In this document: positions 34,460-44,489 of the stretch, in pieces
Layout of the letters: every line of letters starts with the position of its first letter
Position numbering within the stretch: position 1 is the stretch's first letter
Source: Saxidomus purpurata
Taxonomy: Eukaryota; Mollusca; Bivalvia; Venerida; Veneridae
NCBI GenBank assembly: GCA_022818135.1
Contig: JAFMSR010000019.1
Span: 2,822,357-2,886,356, forward strand
DNA length: 64,000 bases
Direction of reading: 5' to 3'
Position numbers and translations under genes: made by a program
The notes under the pieces: model-generated
Databases searched by the model: none
What the model was told of the DNA's origin: nothing
The model's input: only the letters and a program-made list of their open reading frames with translations

Positions 34460-35370
34460 ATATTAACAAAGTTTATTTCACCGTTGAAATAATTAGTGAA
34501 ATCGGATGAAAAATAGAAGAGCTAAGAGAAATCTAAGATTAAGTAAATATGCAAACATATGCAAATATATGCAAATAAGACATACTGTTACACACGCCCC
34601 TTTTTCAAAAGTTAATTTTAAAACCCATTAATTTTACTCTTTTTTATGATTGTTTTTCATCTGAAATTGGTAACATTAATTAAGTTTCATGTATGTTACC
34701 ACGTCTTAATAAACGTTTTAAGCTGATGTTTTTAACTTAGCAGTAAAACCTGCATGAATATATAATTTCAGCATATAACATCACAAATTCAAAATGGCCG
34801 CCTCCATAATCCTCCATTTTTGAAATTTCAATCAAGCATTTAGCAAGGTTTGAAACTTCGAACACATATTTGCAGAAAATTAATCACCCTTCAGAGAATT
34901 TGTGACACGGTTAAAAAGTTTTATCAAAATTCAATGTCTTGTTTAATTAAGAAAGATATTAACTAGATTGCAGGTGTTCGTTTATTGTTTTGAACAATTT
35001 AGTCACTCAAGGTTTTCTTGTTTTTTTCCTTTTTAATGAAGTGAAGTTGCCTCTGTAGCTAGAATGAATGATTTGTTCCTGGAAAAAAAAATACCACCGT
35101 ATAATTATGTTAAATATACGTTGACTTTATTAAAAATCATAGGTAAAATATTTATCTTATTCATTTCATGTCTTCATTTTTTCAAATAAGCAGTTCTTGA
35201 CTCTTTTATTTATATACATAATCATTTATCAACTATAGCAGCTATGCAGTAGCTGATAATGAAAACAAAGGCTAGTATATTATTGGAAGACCCCAACTGT
35301 GAATACACAGGTCAGTCTGACCCGGCTCCCATGGCAACCTGTTGACTTGTATTTCACAAATACGACCGTA
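34460..35370. other. no gene seen
   Basis: AT-rich, with short repeats of ATATGCAAA near 34548-34575 and no supported exon. Confidence 0.35.
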
Positions 35371-35376
35371 CCTTAA

Positions 35377-35715
35377 AGGTCCAATACTAAGGAAAGCGAA
35401 AATTCAAATATACTTTAAAAAGCACAGAAATCAGTTATTTTTAATAAAAAATGAAAGTTGGTATGAAGAAATTCTAAATAAATCACAGTACATGTACAAT
35501 TATTTTTCTATGCATTATGAAGAAAGTTAAAAAGACCTGGGTAGTCATTTTGTCGATTCACTGAGATTTTAACATAATACACATACTTTTCTTTGTGTTC
35601 CTAACACTTTCTGTAAATTTTAACCTGCCAATCTTCATTATTTAGTGTCTTGCATAAGGTAATGTACCTTGCCATTGAAATAACTGTCACTTAATTTTCG
35701 CTTAGTAGTGGACCT
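35377..35715. mobile_element. MITE with TTAA target duplication
   Basis: AGGTCCAATACTAAG at the left and CTTAGTAGTGGACCT at the right are inverted repeats. Both are bordered by TTAA (35373-35376 and 35716-35719). The TTAA duplication points to piggyBac-type mobilisation. The body is AT-rich without a gene. Confidence 0.75.
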
Positions 35716-35756
35716 TTAAATTTCCATTAGCACTTTGTGTGTACTATAACCTCTAG

Positions 35757-35960
35757 CTCTTACCTAGCCAAGAACAACGTCTTACCAGTAAAATTGGCCT
35801 TTATTTGAATGAAAAACATTCCTAATATTATTTACTCATTCGAATGAACATGTTTTAACGTCTCAGGATCTCTTGAATTCACTGATTTAGTAACATAAAT
35901 TTAATGATAGGATAATGATAAAACAATATGTTCTATTCCCTCTAAAAACAATGTTGACAT
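35757..35960 (+). mobile_element. rearranged copy of the AGTCCCAGGATCAC MITE
   Basis: It contains AACGTCTTACCAGTAAAATT, GGCCTTTATTTGAATG, CTCAGGATCTCTTGAATTCA and ATGATAAAACAATATGTTCT. These parts occur in other copies in a different order or strand (compare 58676-58765). Confidence 0.5.
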
Positions 35961-35969
35961 ATAGAGGAT

Positions 35970-36400
35970 AATTGTTGGTTTCGGTGTAAGATCACGTTAT
36001 AATTTCACCGAGTGGGCACCAGGAATTTCACGAGGGGCGCACCCCCAAAAAAACCCCCATAACAACTTTTGGTGTTCACGAGCGAAATTAACGTGATATT
36101 ACACCGATACCAACAATTTTTCTGTTTATTTTATGGTTAAAACTCTACTTTTATTGAGTTTGTTTCTATAAAATATCTAAAATCGCGGGAAACGTCATCA
36201 GAAAACATAGCGCAAATGACGTCATTTAAACGACGTCATCGTCGCATGGTTTCCAGCATTAATTTCGCTCGGTATACTTTTTGACGTAAATCCGGGTTAA
36301 AGATTGTAAAAACAGTGAAACTAAAAATGGTAATCCACTGTTTCAAAACTGTGGATTATCACTTTTATTTCACTGAGAAAACTCTATAATTCACTGGAAA
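35970..36400. mobile_element. dispersed element beginning with a 150-bp hairpin
   Basis: AATTGTTGGTTTCGGTGTAA (from 35970) is complementary to TTACACCGATACCAACAATT (to 36118), with GTGATA/TCAC parts included. The sequence after it, TTATGGTTAAAACTCTACTT, AAATCGCGGGAAACGTC and CGCATGGTTTCCAGC, recurs at 60090-60470, so the repeat extends to at least 36400. Confidence 0.7.
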
Positions 36401-36809
36401 ACATAAAATAAATGCCTTTCTTTCGTATACAAGTTGTTTCTTCAAGAAAAAGAGTTGCCAGACAGCATTTCATTTGTTTTACAATATTATTGAAAAAAAA
36501 CTGCACTATTGGATTCCTACCAGTTTTCGGGCGCCACCAGATCTTCGGGCGATTTTATGTTTCGTACCGCACATGCTTTATACCATACTAAAGGTCCTAG
36601 ATTACATAATTGTGTCACTGGAACGATTGTTCTTTCAGCGTAAGTACCTAAATAGGTAACTCAAACTTCTCATATTCTTAAAACATCCCGCTTAAATCAC
36701 CCCTCTATTGTGTTACTATTTATAACCTATGCTGTCTGCAATTTGGGGTTTTCCGATTTCATTGCGCATGCTCTGATATGAAAGCAGGGGTTCAGTTTTT
36801 AAAGTTCAC

Positions 36810-37155
36810 GTCAGCCCGGTTAGCTCAATCAGTAGAGCACGAGACTTGTAATCTCGGGGTAGCGGGTTCGATTCCCGGGGCTGACCAACTGAAATTACTA
36901 ACAGTCTTTCGGATGAGACTAGAACCGAGGTCCCATGTATGGGTGCTATACACCTGGCATGTACGCTTTCTGCATCTTGCGCTATCCTCCGAAACCTAAA
37001 ATAACTAACCTCTTCCGGGGGCGTTGGTCATGGGAAACCGGTATCAACGATAAAGCCCTAATATACGATCCTAATATACGATAAGTTCACTATCGGGTCG
37101 TACCGCTTTAAGCCTCGAACGAGGATGCACATATACAAACAAACAAAATGTTAAT
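36810..37155 (+). mobile_element. tRNA-Thr-headed SINE
   Basis: The head 36810-36885 folds like a tRNA: acceptor GTCAGCC/GGCTGAC, A box TTAGCTCAATCAGTAGAGC, anticodon stem CGAGA/TCTCG with loop CTTGTAA (anticodon TGT, Thr), and B box GGGTTCGATTCCC. The T stem has one G-G mismatch. A body follows with TTTCGGATGAGACTAGAACC and GAGGTCCCATGTA, similar to a central domain I recall from metazoan SINEs. The tail GGGTCGTACCG, GAGGATG and ACAAACAAACAAAATG is shared with 13649 and 61447. The flanks TAAAGTTCAC and TAAAGGTTCAC are a near-perfect target duplication. Confidence 0.8.
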
Positions 37156-37169
37156 AAAGGTTCACTGAA

Positions 37170-38560
37170 TATCGATACTGTAAAACACTTTAATTTCACG
37201 ACACCGAAACTTGTCAGATATTTTGTCTTATTTGATTGAATTTTTAAGATTAATACGCGTATTTTTAAACATCACGAGACATTCAACGGATGAAAGGCGG
37301 TAACTATAAAAGTTTCGATATTTTATATAAGTTGTTTTAGATAGCACTGCTTAATATAAATTGTCTGGAAAGTCAGTTTTAATTAATACACGAGTAGGTT
37401 AATTGTCCCAACCAACGAGATAAGCTTGTGAAAACCTTGACATGTCATCCGTAATTGTGGTAACACTTCTTTCAAGTTAGTAGGCTTCTACAAAATAAAC
37501 AAAAATTTGACATGCCTTTTGTATTTTTGTTTTTTCACACCCTGGCACCTCTAAATCCCAACCGCCTACGACTGACCCCATCCACCTTGATTCGGCAATT
37601 TTCTTTTGAAAGGGATTTTATAAGGTTTGTCCAGTAGCTATTTTTTTGCTTGTAATTTTTCGGAGAAAACGGGATTTGGGAAATACGGCAATGTACGGTA
37701 GTTTAACTTTGCTTAACTGAAAATCGTAGTTTTTAAGCAACTTATAAATTCAGAGAACTTCAATTTGATAAGGAATTCTTTTCACGACATTCTTGCAATC
37801 GGTAGCTAAAAAATCACTGGTAACTACATTAGCCCAATTTTAAAAAAAGTTCTTCAACAAAAAAATTTAAAACAAAATTTACAAAAATCATACTCACATT
37901 TCTTGTTTATTTTGTAGAACCCCACCACCTCAGAAGTGTGCTCCCCACAATTTCTTTGCACTTCATTTTGTGGTGGTGGGGAGAGTTAACCACCCGTGTA
38001 ATATCATGTTTTGACAACCACGCGGACAGGGTTCAAGGCTCACATTACACATATAATTTTTTTGGGCTTCCCTTTTTTTTCTTTTCTTAAGAATCAGCAT
38101 GAGCAGGAAAAATCATTACTGTTCATCTTTTATCCTTATGTACATGTCACCTATAAATGTTAATAATGCAAGTTAAAAGGTGTGTATCTTGAATGGAATA
38201 TACTTATTTTTTTTTTCGTACATGTATTTAAAATAGTAAAACAAGCACTAAACAGCTTTGTTTAGAATAGTAATTTGCACAAATGGCCGATAATTGGTTG
38301 CCCGGGGTGGCTGAATGTCCGATAATTGGTTGCCCGAGGTGGCTTTAAACAGATGAATAGTACCTTTTTCTGGCCTAATTTATAAACAAGCTGTGGACCC
38401 AGTCGATTAACTGACAAGTTTATAATGTTATCAGAGAACCTTAGTTCATCATGTGAAAATTTTATGGGTTTACTAGTATTTGTTGCTACACACTAAAAAC
38501 AAAAAATGTTCATTTCGCGCCCGAGAACTGGTAGGAATCCAGTATACTTATCGATTTAAA
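37170..38560. other. no gene seen
   Basis: Mostly AT-rich. A short direct repeat, GCCGATAATTGGTTGCCCG and GTCCGATAATTGGTTGCCCG, lies near 38285-38340. No exon is supported. Confidence 0.4.
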
Positions 38561-38750
38561 AAGCAAAGGATATTTTGGTACAAACAAAGGTCATTTCTGT
38601 CAGTAAGACATCTTTCTTGGTAAAATAAGAAAAAACTTATAAATGTGATCATGGGACTTTAAATACAGCGCTGTATTTTTCTTCAATGATATTGCAAAAA
38701 ATAAGATATAAGGCCTGACAGCACTTTCCGTGAAGAAGCAGCAAAAATTA
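38560..38750 (-). mobile_element. AGTCCCAGGATCAC MITE fragments
   Basis: On the minus strand, TTTAAAGTCCCATGATCACA, AAGAAAGATGTCTTACTGAC and TTTGTTTGTACCA form a left end bordered by TTAA (38662-38667). A second fragment in plus orientation (CAATGATATTGCAAAAAATA) follows directly. Confidence 0.6.
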
Positions 38751-38815
38751 CGAACAACTGTTTACGACAACATAGCTGTTCTATCATAAATCCATCCGTT
38801 CAACTCTTTATTCTA

Positions 38816-39001
38816 CAGTTCACTCTGTTTATAACGAACTCCTTTGGACCATTTAAATATGTTCCTTATATCCGGAATTTGTAATATCCGTACAACATTT
38901 TCATATAAGATAAATAAAGAAAAATTATCCGGACCCAGAAAATGGGTTCGTTTTATCAGTTATTTCGTTATATCCGGAGTCGTTATAAACGGATTTTACT
39001 G
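38816..39001 (+). mobile_element. pogo-like MITE, complete
   Basis: CAGTTCACTCTGTTTATAAC and GTTATAAACGGATTTTACTG form the ends, with TA on each side. Internal phrases match the copies at 9658 and 30254. Confidence 0.8.
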
Positions 39002-39039
39002 TATATCTGAGTATCAAAAGTGCCAATGAAACATTAAAC

Positions 39040-39360
39040 AAGAAGAATGCAGTCAGTTAACTTCGCTGCACTTAAGAGCAAATTAAGAAGATATAGCGGA
39101 TTTGACCTGTGATATTTAATTCTTTATTGAATAATTTTTTACGTGAAAGAGGATTTCAATTAGACTTTATCATATTTCTACTAATGAATCCTTAGCTTGA
39201 AATAACATCTGTATGAATTTGCACTTCAGCACTCATTTTCTCTAATATCGGTAGTCAGGGATCAAGCTTTTCATCTGAGTGGGGGTTTCTATGGATATTT
39301 AACGACTGTGTAACCTTTTCCGAGTTTTTGCTGATAAAATTTTCCGGATACATGAACATT
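39040..39360 (+). repeat. segmental repeat block D, copy 3
   Basis: It shares GATATTTAATTCTTTATTGA, CTACTAATGAATCCTTAGC, GCTTTTCATCTGAGTGGGGG and GCTGATAAAATTTTCCGGA with copy 1. Confidence 0.65.
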
Positions 39361-39610
39361 TGCCGAAATGTTTGATTTGATGAACTCTAGGATATGACTT
39401 AAACAGGGTCATCTAATATCTAGCAAGCAGTGCATATTCATACATGTATTTGTATCCGTAATCACATATGTATTACATTTAATATAGGTCCAGCATAATT
39501 TAACTGTGTAACCGTATGTTACGCATAATATGTACGTTAAGTTCTATTTTTGTCACTTAACTTCAGACAAATGAAACATTAAGTAATTTAAATCATTTAA
39601 TTTTTTTCAT

Positions 39611-39755
39611 TCAATCTTGCAAAATCCATTGAGGGGATTATAGAAATCTTGCAAAATCCATTGAGGGGATCTTGCAAAATCCATTGAGGGGATTATAGAA
39701 ATCTTGCAAAATCCAGAGGGGATTATAGAAACCTTGTAAAATCCATCGAAGGGAG
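39611..39755. repeat. minisatellite, TCTTGCAAAATCCATTGAGG units
   Basis: Five units of 24-37 bp, each with CTTGCAAAATCCA and most with GGGGATTATAGAAA. The 87-residue minus-strand frame at 39607-39870 is generated by it. Confidence 0.85.
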
Positions 39756-39759
39756 TTTG

Positions 39760-42700
39760 ACTACTATGCACTTTTTGGACCGAAGGAATTTTGACTGAGG
39801 GGGGTTTCATGTACAATTTGTGTTTCGGGTCAACCCGTCCGATCTTTTTTTTCCGATCTGCCGGTTTCAAACTTTTTTAATATAAGAAAATGATCAAAAG
39901 ACCACTTTTAATGTGTTTTAGAACAAGAAAAGGAAAAGTAATTAAAAAAAAAACTGCCGATCGACCGACAATCATCTTTTTAGCAATGAGACGCGAAGCA
40001 TAATTATACATCTATTCTTATGGCCTCAAGACTCTCGCTCATAGGATGAATGTCTTCAGAACCAATTTTACTAAAGACTGTCTTAATTGTTTTCTTTGTA
40101 TCATATTATTTGTTTCATTGTATTTATATTTAATACGCCTGAATTAAGTGTCCACTTTTTATTATTTGTAAATTGGGTAATATTCGCCAATCGGATTACT
40201 GGAACGCGGCCGTTCTTTCATTCGATAAAAGATGAGAACTCGGTCTTTATTGTTGACTCATATGTAATTTTTTTTAGCTTTTAACTGTAATAAAATATTA
40301 AAATTTTAACTTTATGATTAGAAACTAATGGTCGGCAAACGCCATCTTTGATTTGTCTTCAGGGATTCTGTTCTTGTCAAGTTTAAAGAAGCATTGAGAC
40401 CACTGATGAAAGCCGAGGAATAACTCTCTCGAATATGATCTATTTTACCTGCCCTCGGATGTGCGAAGCCGAGATGTTTGTAAATAAAAAAGGAAAGAAC
40501 GTTGTATTCAGGATTTTTATTCAACTTTTCATGACAAAGTTAATTCAAAATTAAGTTTTCATGTCATGTTACTTTTATCTGTGTACTAAGATATGTGCAA
40601 TGCCTGCAAATGTAAGTAGGTCAATAGGTCATGCAGTGGATTTACCGCCTACACGCCCAAAGTGCTAATTTGAATAGATGACCAGATCGCTAAATTTTCG
40701 CAACGCAAAAATTAATTCCAATTATAGTAGTAAACAGGAAATTTTATTTTAAAAATTCAGACACAGACAAAAATAAACCAGGCAAACAATGACTGCCAAC
40801 ATGAAACAAGGTCACCAAACTCCTCGCAGCGGTAACTTCCCCTACCGGACTACATGGGAAAACACGTGACGATAGGTTTTCACTATGTCATAATATTAGG
40901 ATTCAGGTTTTCAAATCATTAAAATAAATCTTATATAAATTTGTTAACTTAAAAAATAACTGCGGTGTTAAGACAAAACATAGCCCATTATATACGATTT
41001 GAGATAAATAATTCAGTTTTATTTCTACTAAGAAAAATGAGAACAAAAATATCGATAAAAGCAGAGAAACCGAAATGAAAAATGGACAACCTTACTTTTA
41101 GAGAGTATTATAAAGGGAGCTAAATCACTAAAGTCTCTTATTATTTGTGGCAATGTTTTATAGTTACAAAACATGTATTCATCTCAAATCCCCCATGTAT
41201 AATGTCTTGGCATTTGTTTGTGTTAGACTTATGGTTGCTTAAATGTCAACGAAATTCTTCCTATCGACTGACAGGGGAGATCACTGCCGAGGAGATTGAA
41301 AACACACAATTTCATCACATTACATGCAATTATACATTTTATCACAGTAAAAATTATGGCATATTTCACGTGTTTAAACCATTCATCTTATAACAAGCAA
41401 AAATAAATTATAACAGCAAATAATACAGGCATTAAATATAAACAAGAAAAACTGTGATACTGCGTATCACAGCGGGCCTAGAAACAAAGTTTTCATGTAA
41501 ATATTTTGAAATGGGAGATGCAAATTAACTTTACAGACTTTATAACAATGACAGCATATCCTTGACTATCGTGTATGTGTATTTACAATTTAGAAACTGT
41601 TTCTCATTTTTGTGTATCATTTATGACTTAAAAAGAAACAAAAAAATATTCGTGAAAAAGCTTTCTAAAATCGTTATGCTCTTTCCGTTTTTTTCAGCAG
41701 GATTTATTAGATTGTATATACGATCCCTGTTTTCATTCAGAATTAATAATACAAAAAAGTTAACGCAGCAATACAACATGTTTCACGCTATATGTTCCAT
41801 TAAAGTGGTTCTTAGAAGAGACAATACTATTCCTACCTCTATCCTCACAAAATCGTTTGCAGTCAAAATGTTTGTAAACAAAATAACGCACATTTTCACG
41901 ACTACTGAAAAGTCTCGTTATTAAAAAGTGCATCTGACCAATTAGTTAACTTCGGCTACCTGTCAGTTTATTGCTGTAAACCAGTCTGAAACGAAATGAC
42001 CTCCCCATTTAGTCAACTTTGGCTACCTGTCAGTTTATTGCTCCAACATGAAATGTCTGATTAAAATAGACTGTCAGTGACTGTACAGTGATACTTCCAT
42101 TCGAAAACAAACTGGAGTGTGATTGTAAATTTTAAATTTTGACGTAACAGATCCACATTATCCGATACCGGAAGATACCGTCATGTTTGACCGATATCGG
42201 TTTTTATACTGGCCGAACAATAAAAACTTTTCACTACTTAACAAAACGTTTACATAAGCATATGAAATAATTTGACGTTTACATGGACAAAAGATAAAAA
42301 TATCAACTTTTTGACAATTTAAAGCTACACAATGAACAGTGGTTTAATCCATTCTTTATCATACCTTCCTAGGCGTTTTCCATTCATTTCATAACATTTT
42401 GTTCAAAGAACTATACACTACTTTACTTACATGTTACATTTTCCAACCATGATTTAAATATAGCCGCTTCTGCGGCCCGCATATATATCATACACTGTTA
42501 CTGATACAATTTGATGCATGAGGGTTAATGATGCTTAAGTGTTTGACCTACTTTTTATCCAATGAAAATGCTACAGATTCAATTCAAAAATAATCCTTTG
42601 CCTGTGTATTTGAAATAAACGTCAATAATAATATTTATACAATTCGAGAACGATATGATGACGTCATACGTCATGAAAACTATCATTCAGTAAGTTTGTC

Positions 42701-42970
42701 ATGTGACTGCTCTTTATGACGTAACTGTTCGAAAAACGTAGAGATCTTCAGCCTGTTCGAAGATTTAGAAATAAAGAAATTTCTATATGTTCTAACTGTA
42801 GGTCAACACTTAGTGAGTCAGAGACTGAAATAGAGAAATTTAACCCAGCTTTACTTTTAGATTTTTACTATGGGATCTTCCAATTTGGGCAAGTCTATTT
42901 CTTGAAATATGGGTGTTTTTCAGAAATGTGAATCAAAGGGCTAACATTCTTACTCCTGATTAGACGACTG
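39760..42970. other. no gene seen; one short duplication
   Basis: The stretch is AT-rich. The phrase GGCTACCTGTCAGTTTATTG, in a ~38-bp context, is duplicated at about 41940-41977 and 42005-42043. The 120-residue frame at 41562-41924 is rich in Ile, Phe, Lys and Asn, as expected for chance frames in AT-rich DNA, and I recognise no domain. Confidence 0.4.
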
Positions 42971-43104
42971 TGGGGCTATACGTTTCATCCGTGCCGACGT
43001 ATACCGGCGTACGCGGGTATATCTGTTTCATATAGCCAGGCGGAATCCGGCGCATTATCCGCAACGCCGGATATACACTGACGTGGATGAAACGTATAGC
43101 CCCA
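42971..43104. mobile_element. 134-bp palindromic MITE
   Basis: TGGGGCTATACGTTTCATCC (42971-42990) and GGATGAAACGTATAGCCCCA (43085-43104) are perfect 20-bp inverted repeats. The inside is GC-rich compared with its surroundings and also inverted (CGTATACCGGCG against CGCCGGATATAC). Confidence 0.85.
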
Positions 43105-43109
43105 TTGTA

Positions 43110-44480
43110 TTTTCTCGTCTGCGTCTGTTTGAAAATGTATATTCGTCAGTAGACATTAGGCACGAATGGAAACCAATAGTTAGTTCAAATATCTCTATTC
43201 AGCTTCTAGCTGTGTTGTTAACATACCAGCCACCAATTGTCATTAGATGACCAGTGAGGCATGGTGGCAAACTAATTGCAAAATATGGGTGCTGCAATAT
43301 CAACATTAGTTCTACAGAATTACATGATAAATAAATTGGTCACTTTCCCTGCGCACATTCGAAAATACCTGTTAAAATTCAATATATAAGACTCGTTAGC
43401 AATACACATATCTTAAATAAATATTTATGTTTATAAATATGTCTTTAGAATATATTACATCTGTTTAAACTTATAATCTACATGACAAATATAACAAAAA
43501 ATACCAACAATAAGTTAATAACAAGGACAAGTTATTTACGTGCACGAGCTTGACATTTCAATAGGCCTACATGTATAAATATTGTACACGATTCTGAGAT
43601 TTTTTCACAATGTAAGGAAAAAAATGAACCAATTATGTTATATTACCCTAATCTATAATACATGCTTTTATCTGTTTGAGGAACCCTGGTTTAAAGGTAA
43701 TTATCTGAAGAAATCTCTCTTCTAAATATAGATCTGACCTGTCAATCAACCTGTTTCAAAGCGCTATCAACATATTGATTGGATGATCTAAAATATTAAG
43801 GGAAAGTAAACAGTATTGCAACTTTGCTATGTCCACGTAAATAATACAAAGATTAAAATTTTGTTGAAGAAATGACAAACATAATGTTGCATTCTGCACA
43901 GAAAATAAAATATGTCATAATGAATGACGTCATATATTTTTACCAGACGATATTTTACGTCGTTTTCCACATAGGTATGTTTCTCATGAACTAGGGTTTA
44001 CAACCTCAGCGTACTAAGTGCAACTTACAATTTATTTACTTTCTAAGTGTCTGTACTATTACACTGTCACCTATATATAGCTTGATAAAAATGACGACAT
44101 TAATGACGTCATGTTTCATCAATAGATCTATGTTTATTTTATCACATGGTCCATTTTCATGTGATTAAGTTCTAAAATAGACACTTAGAGGAATGTTGAC
44201 CTCTGCGTTGTGAACGTCTGTTACCCGGATGTAAATTTCAAATCAGTGAAGCAATTCTATAAATAGATTTGTCTTTTGTTGTACCACAAGAAAATTCCTG
44301 GTGATAATAAAATGGTCCGTTAGGTATTTCATTTCCGCTTGAACGCTGATTGTCCATGTGTTAAAAAGCTGAGTGAGTGGAATAAACGACCGAGAAAGAG
44401 CAAAAAGAACAATGTCCCTGCCCATAAGTCGATCGGATGTATAAGTCTACAGGTAGACGAGTGAGGAGGAATTTGTTTTT
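43110..44480. other. no gene; presumed P450 3' untranslated and flanking sequence
   Basis: The P450 stop is at 44490-44492 and transcription runs leftwards. A minus-strand AATAAA lies at 44133-44138, about 350 nt beyond the stop, and could be the polyadenylation signal. The 60-residue minus frame at 44243-44425 is therefore likely untranslated. Confidence 0.4.
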
Positions 44481-44489
44481 GTTTTTGTT

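Noticed and set aside
36810..36885. Functional tRNA-Thr (TGT) gene
   Set aside because: The tRNA-like part continues into a SINE body and tail, is bordered by a target duplication and has a T-stem mismatch.
41562..41924. 120-residue plus-strand ORF
   Set aside because: Composition matches AT-rich chance sequence and no motif, neighbour exon or promoter supports it.
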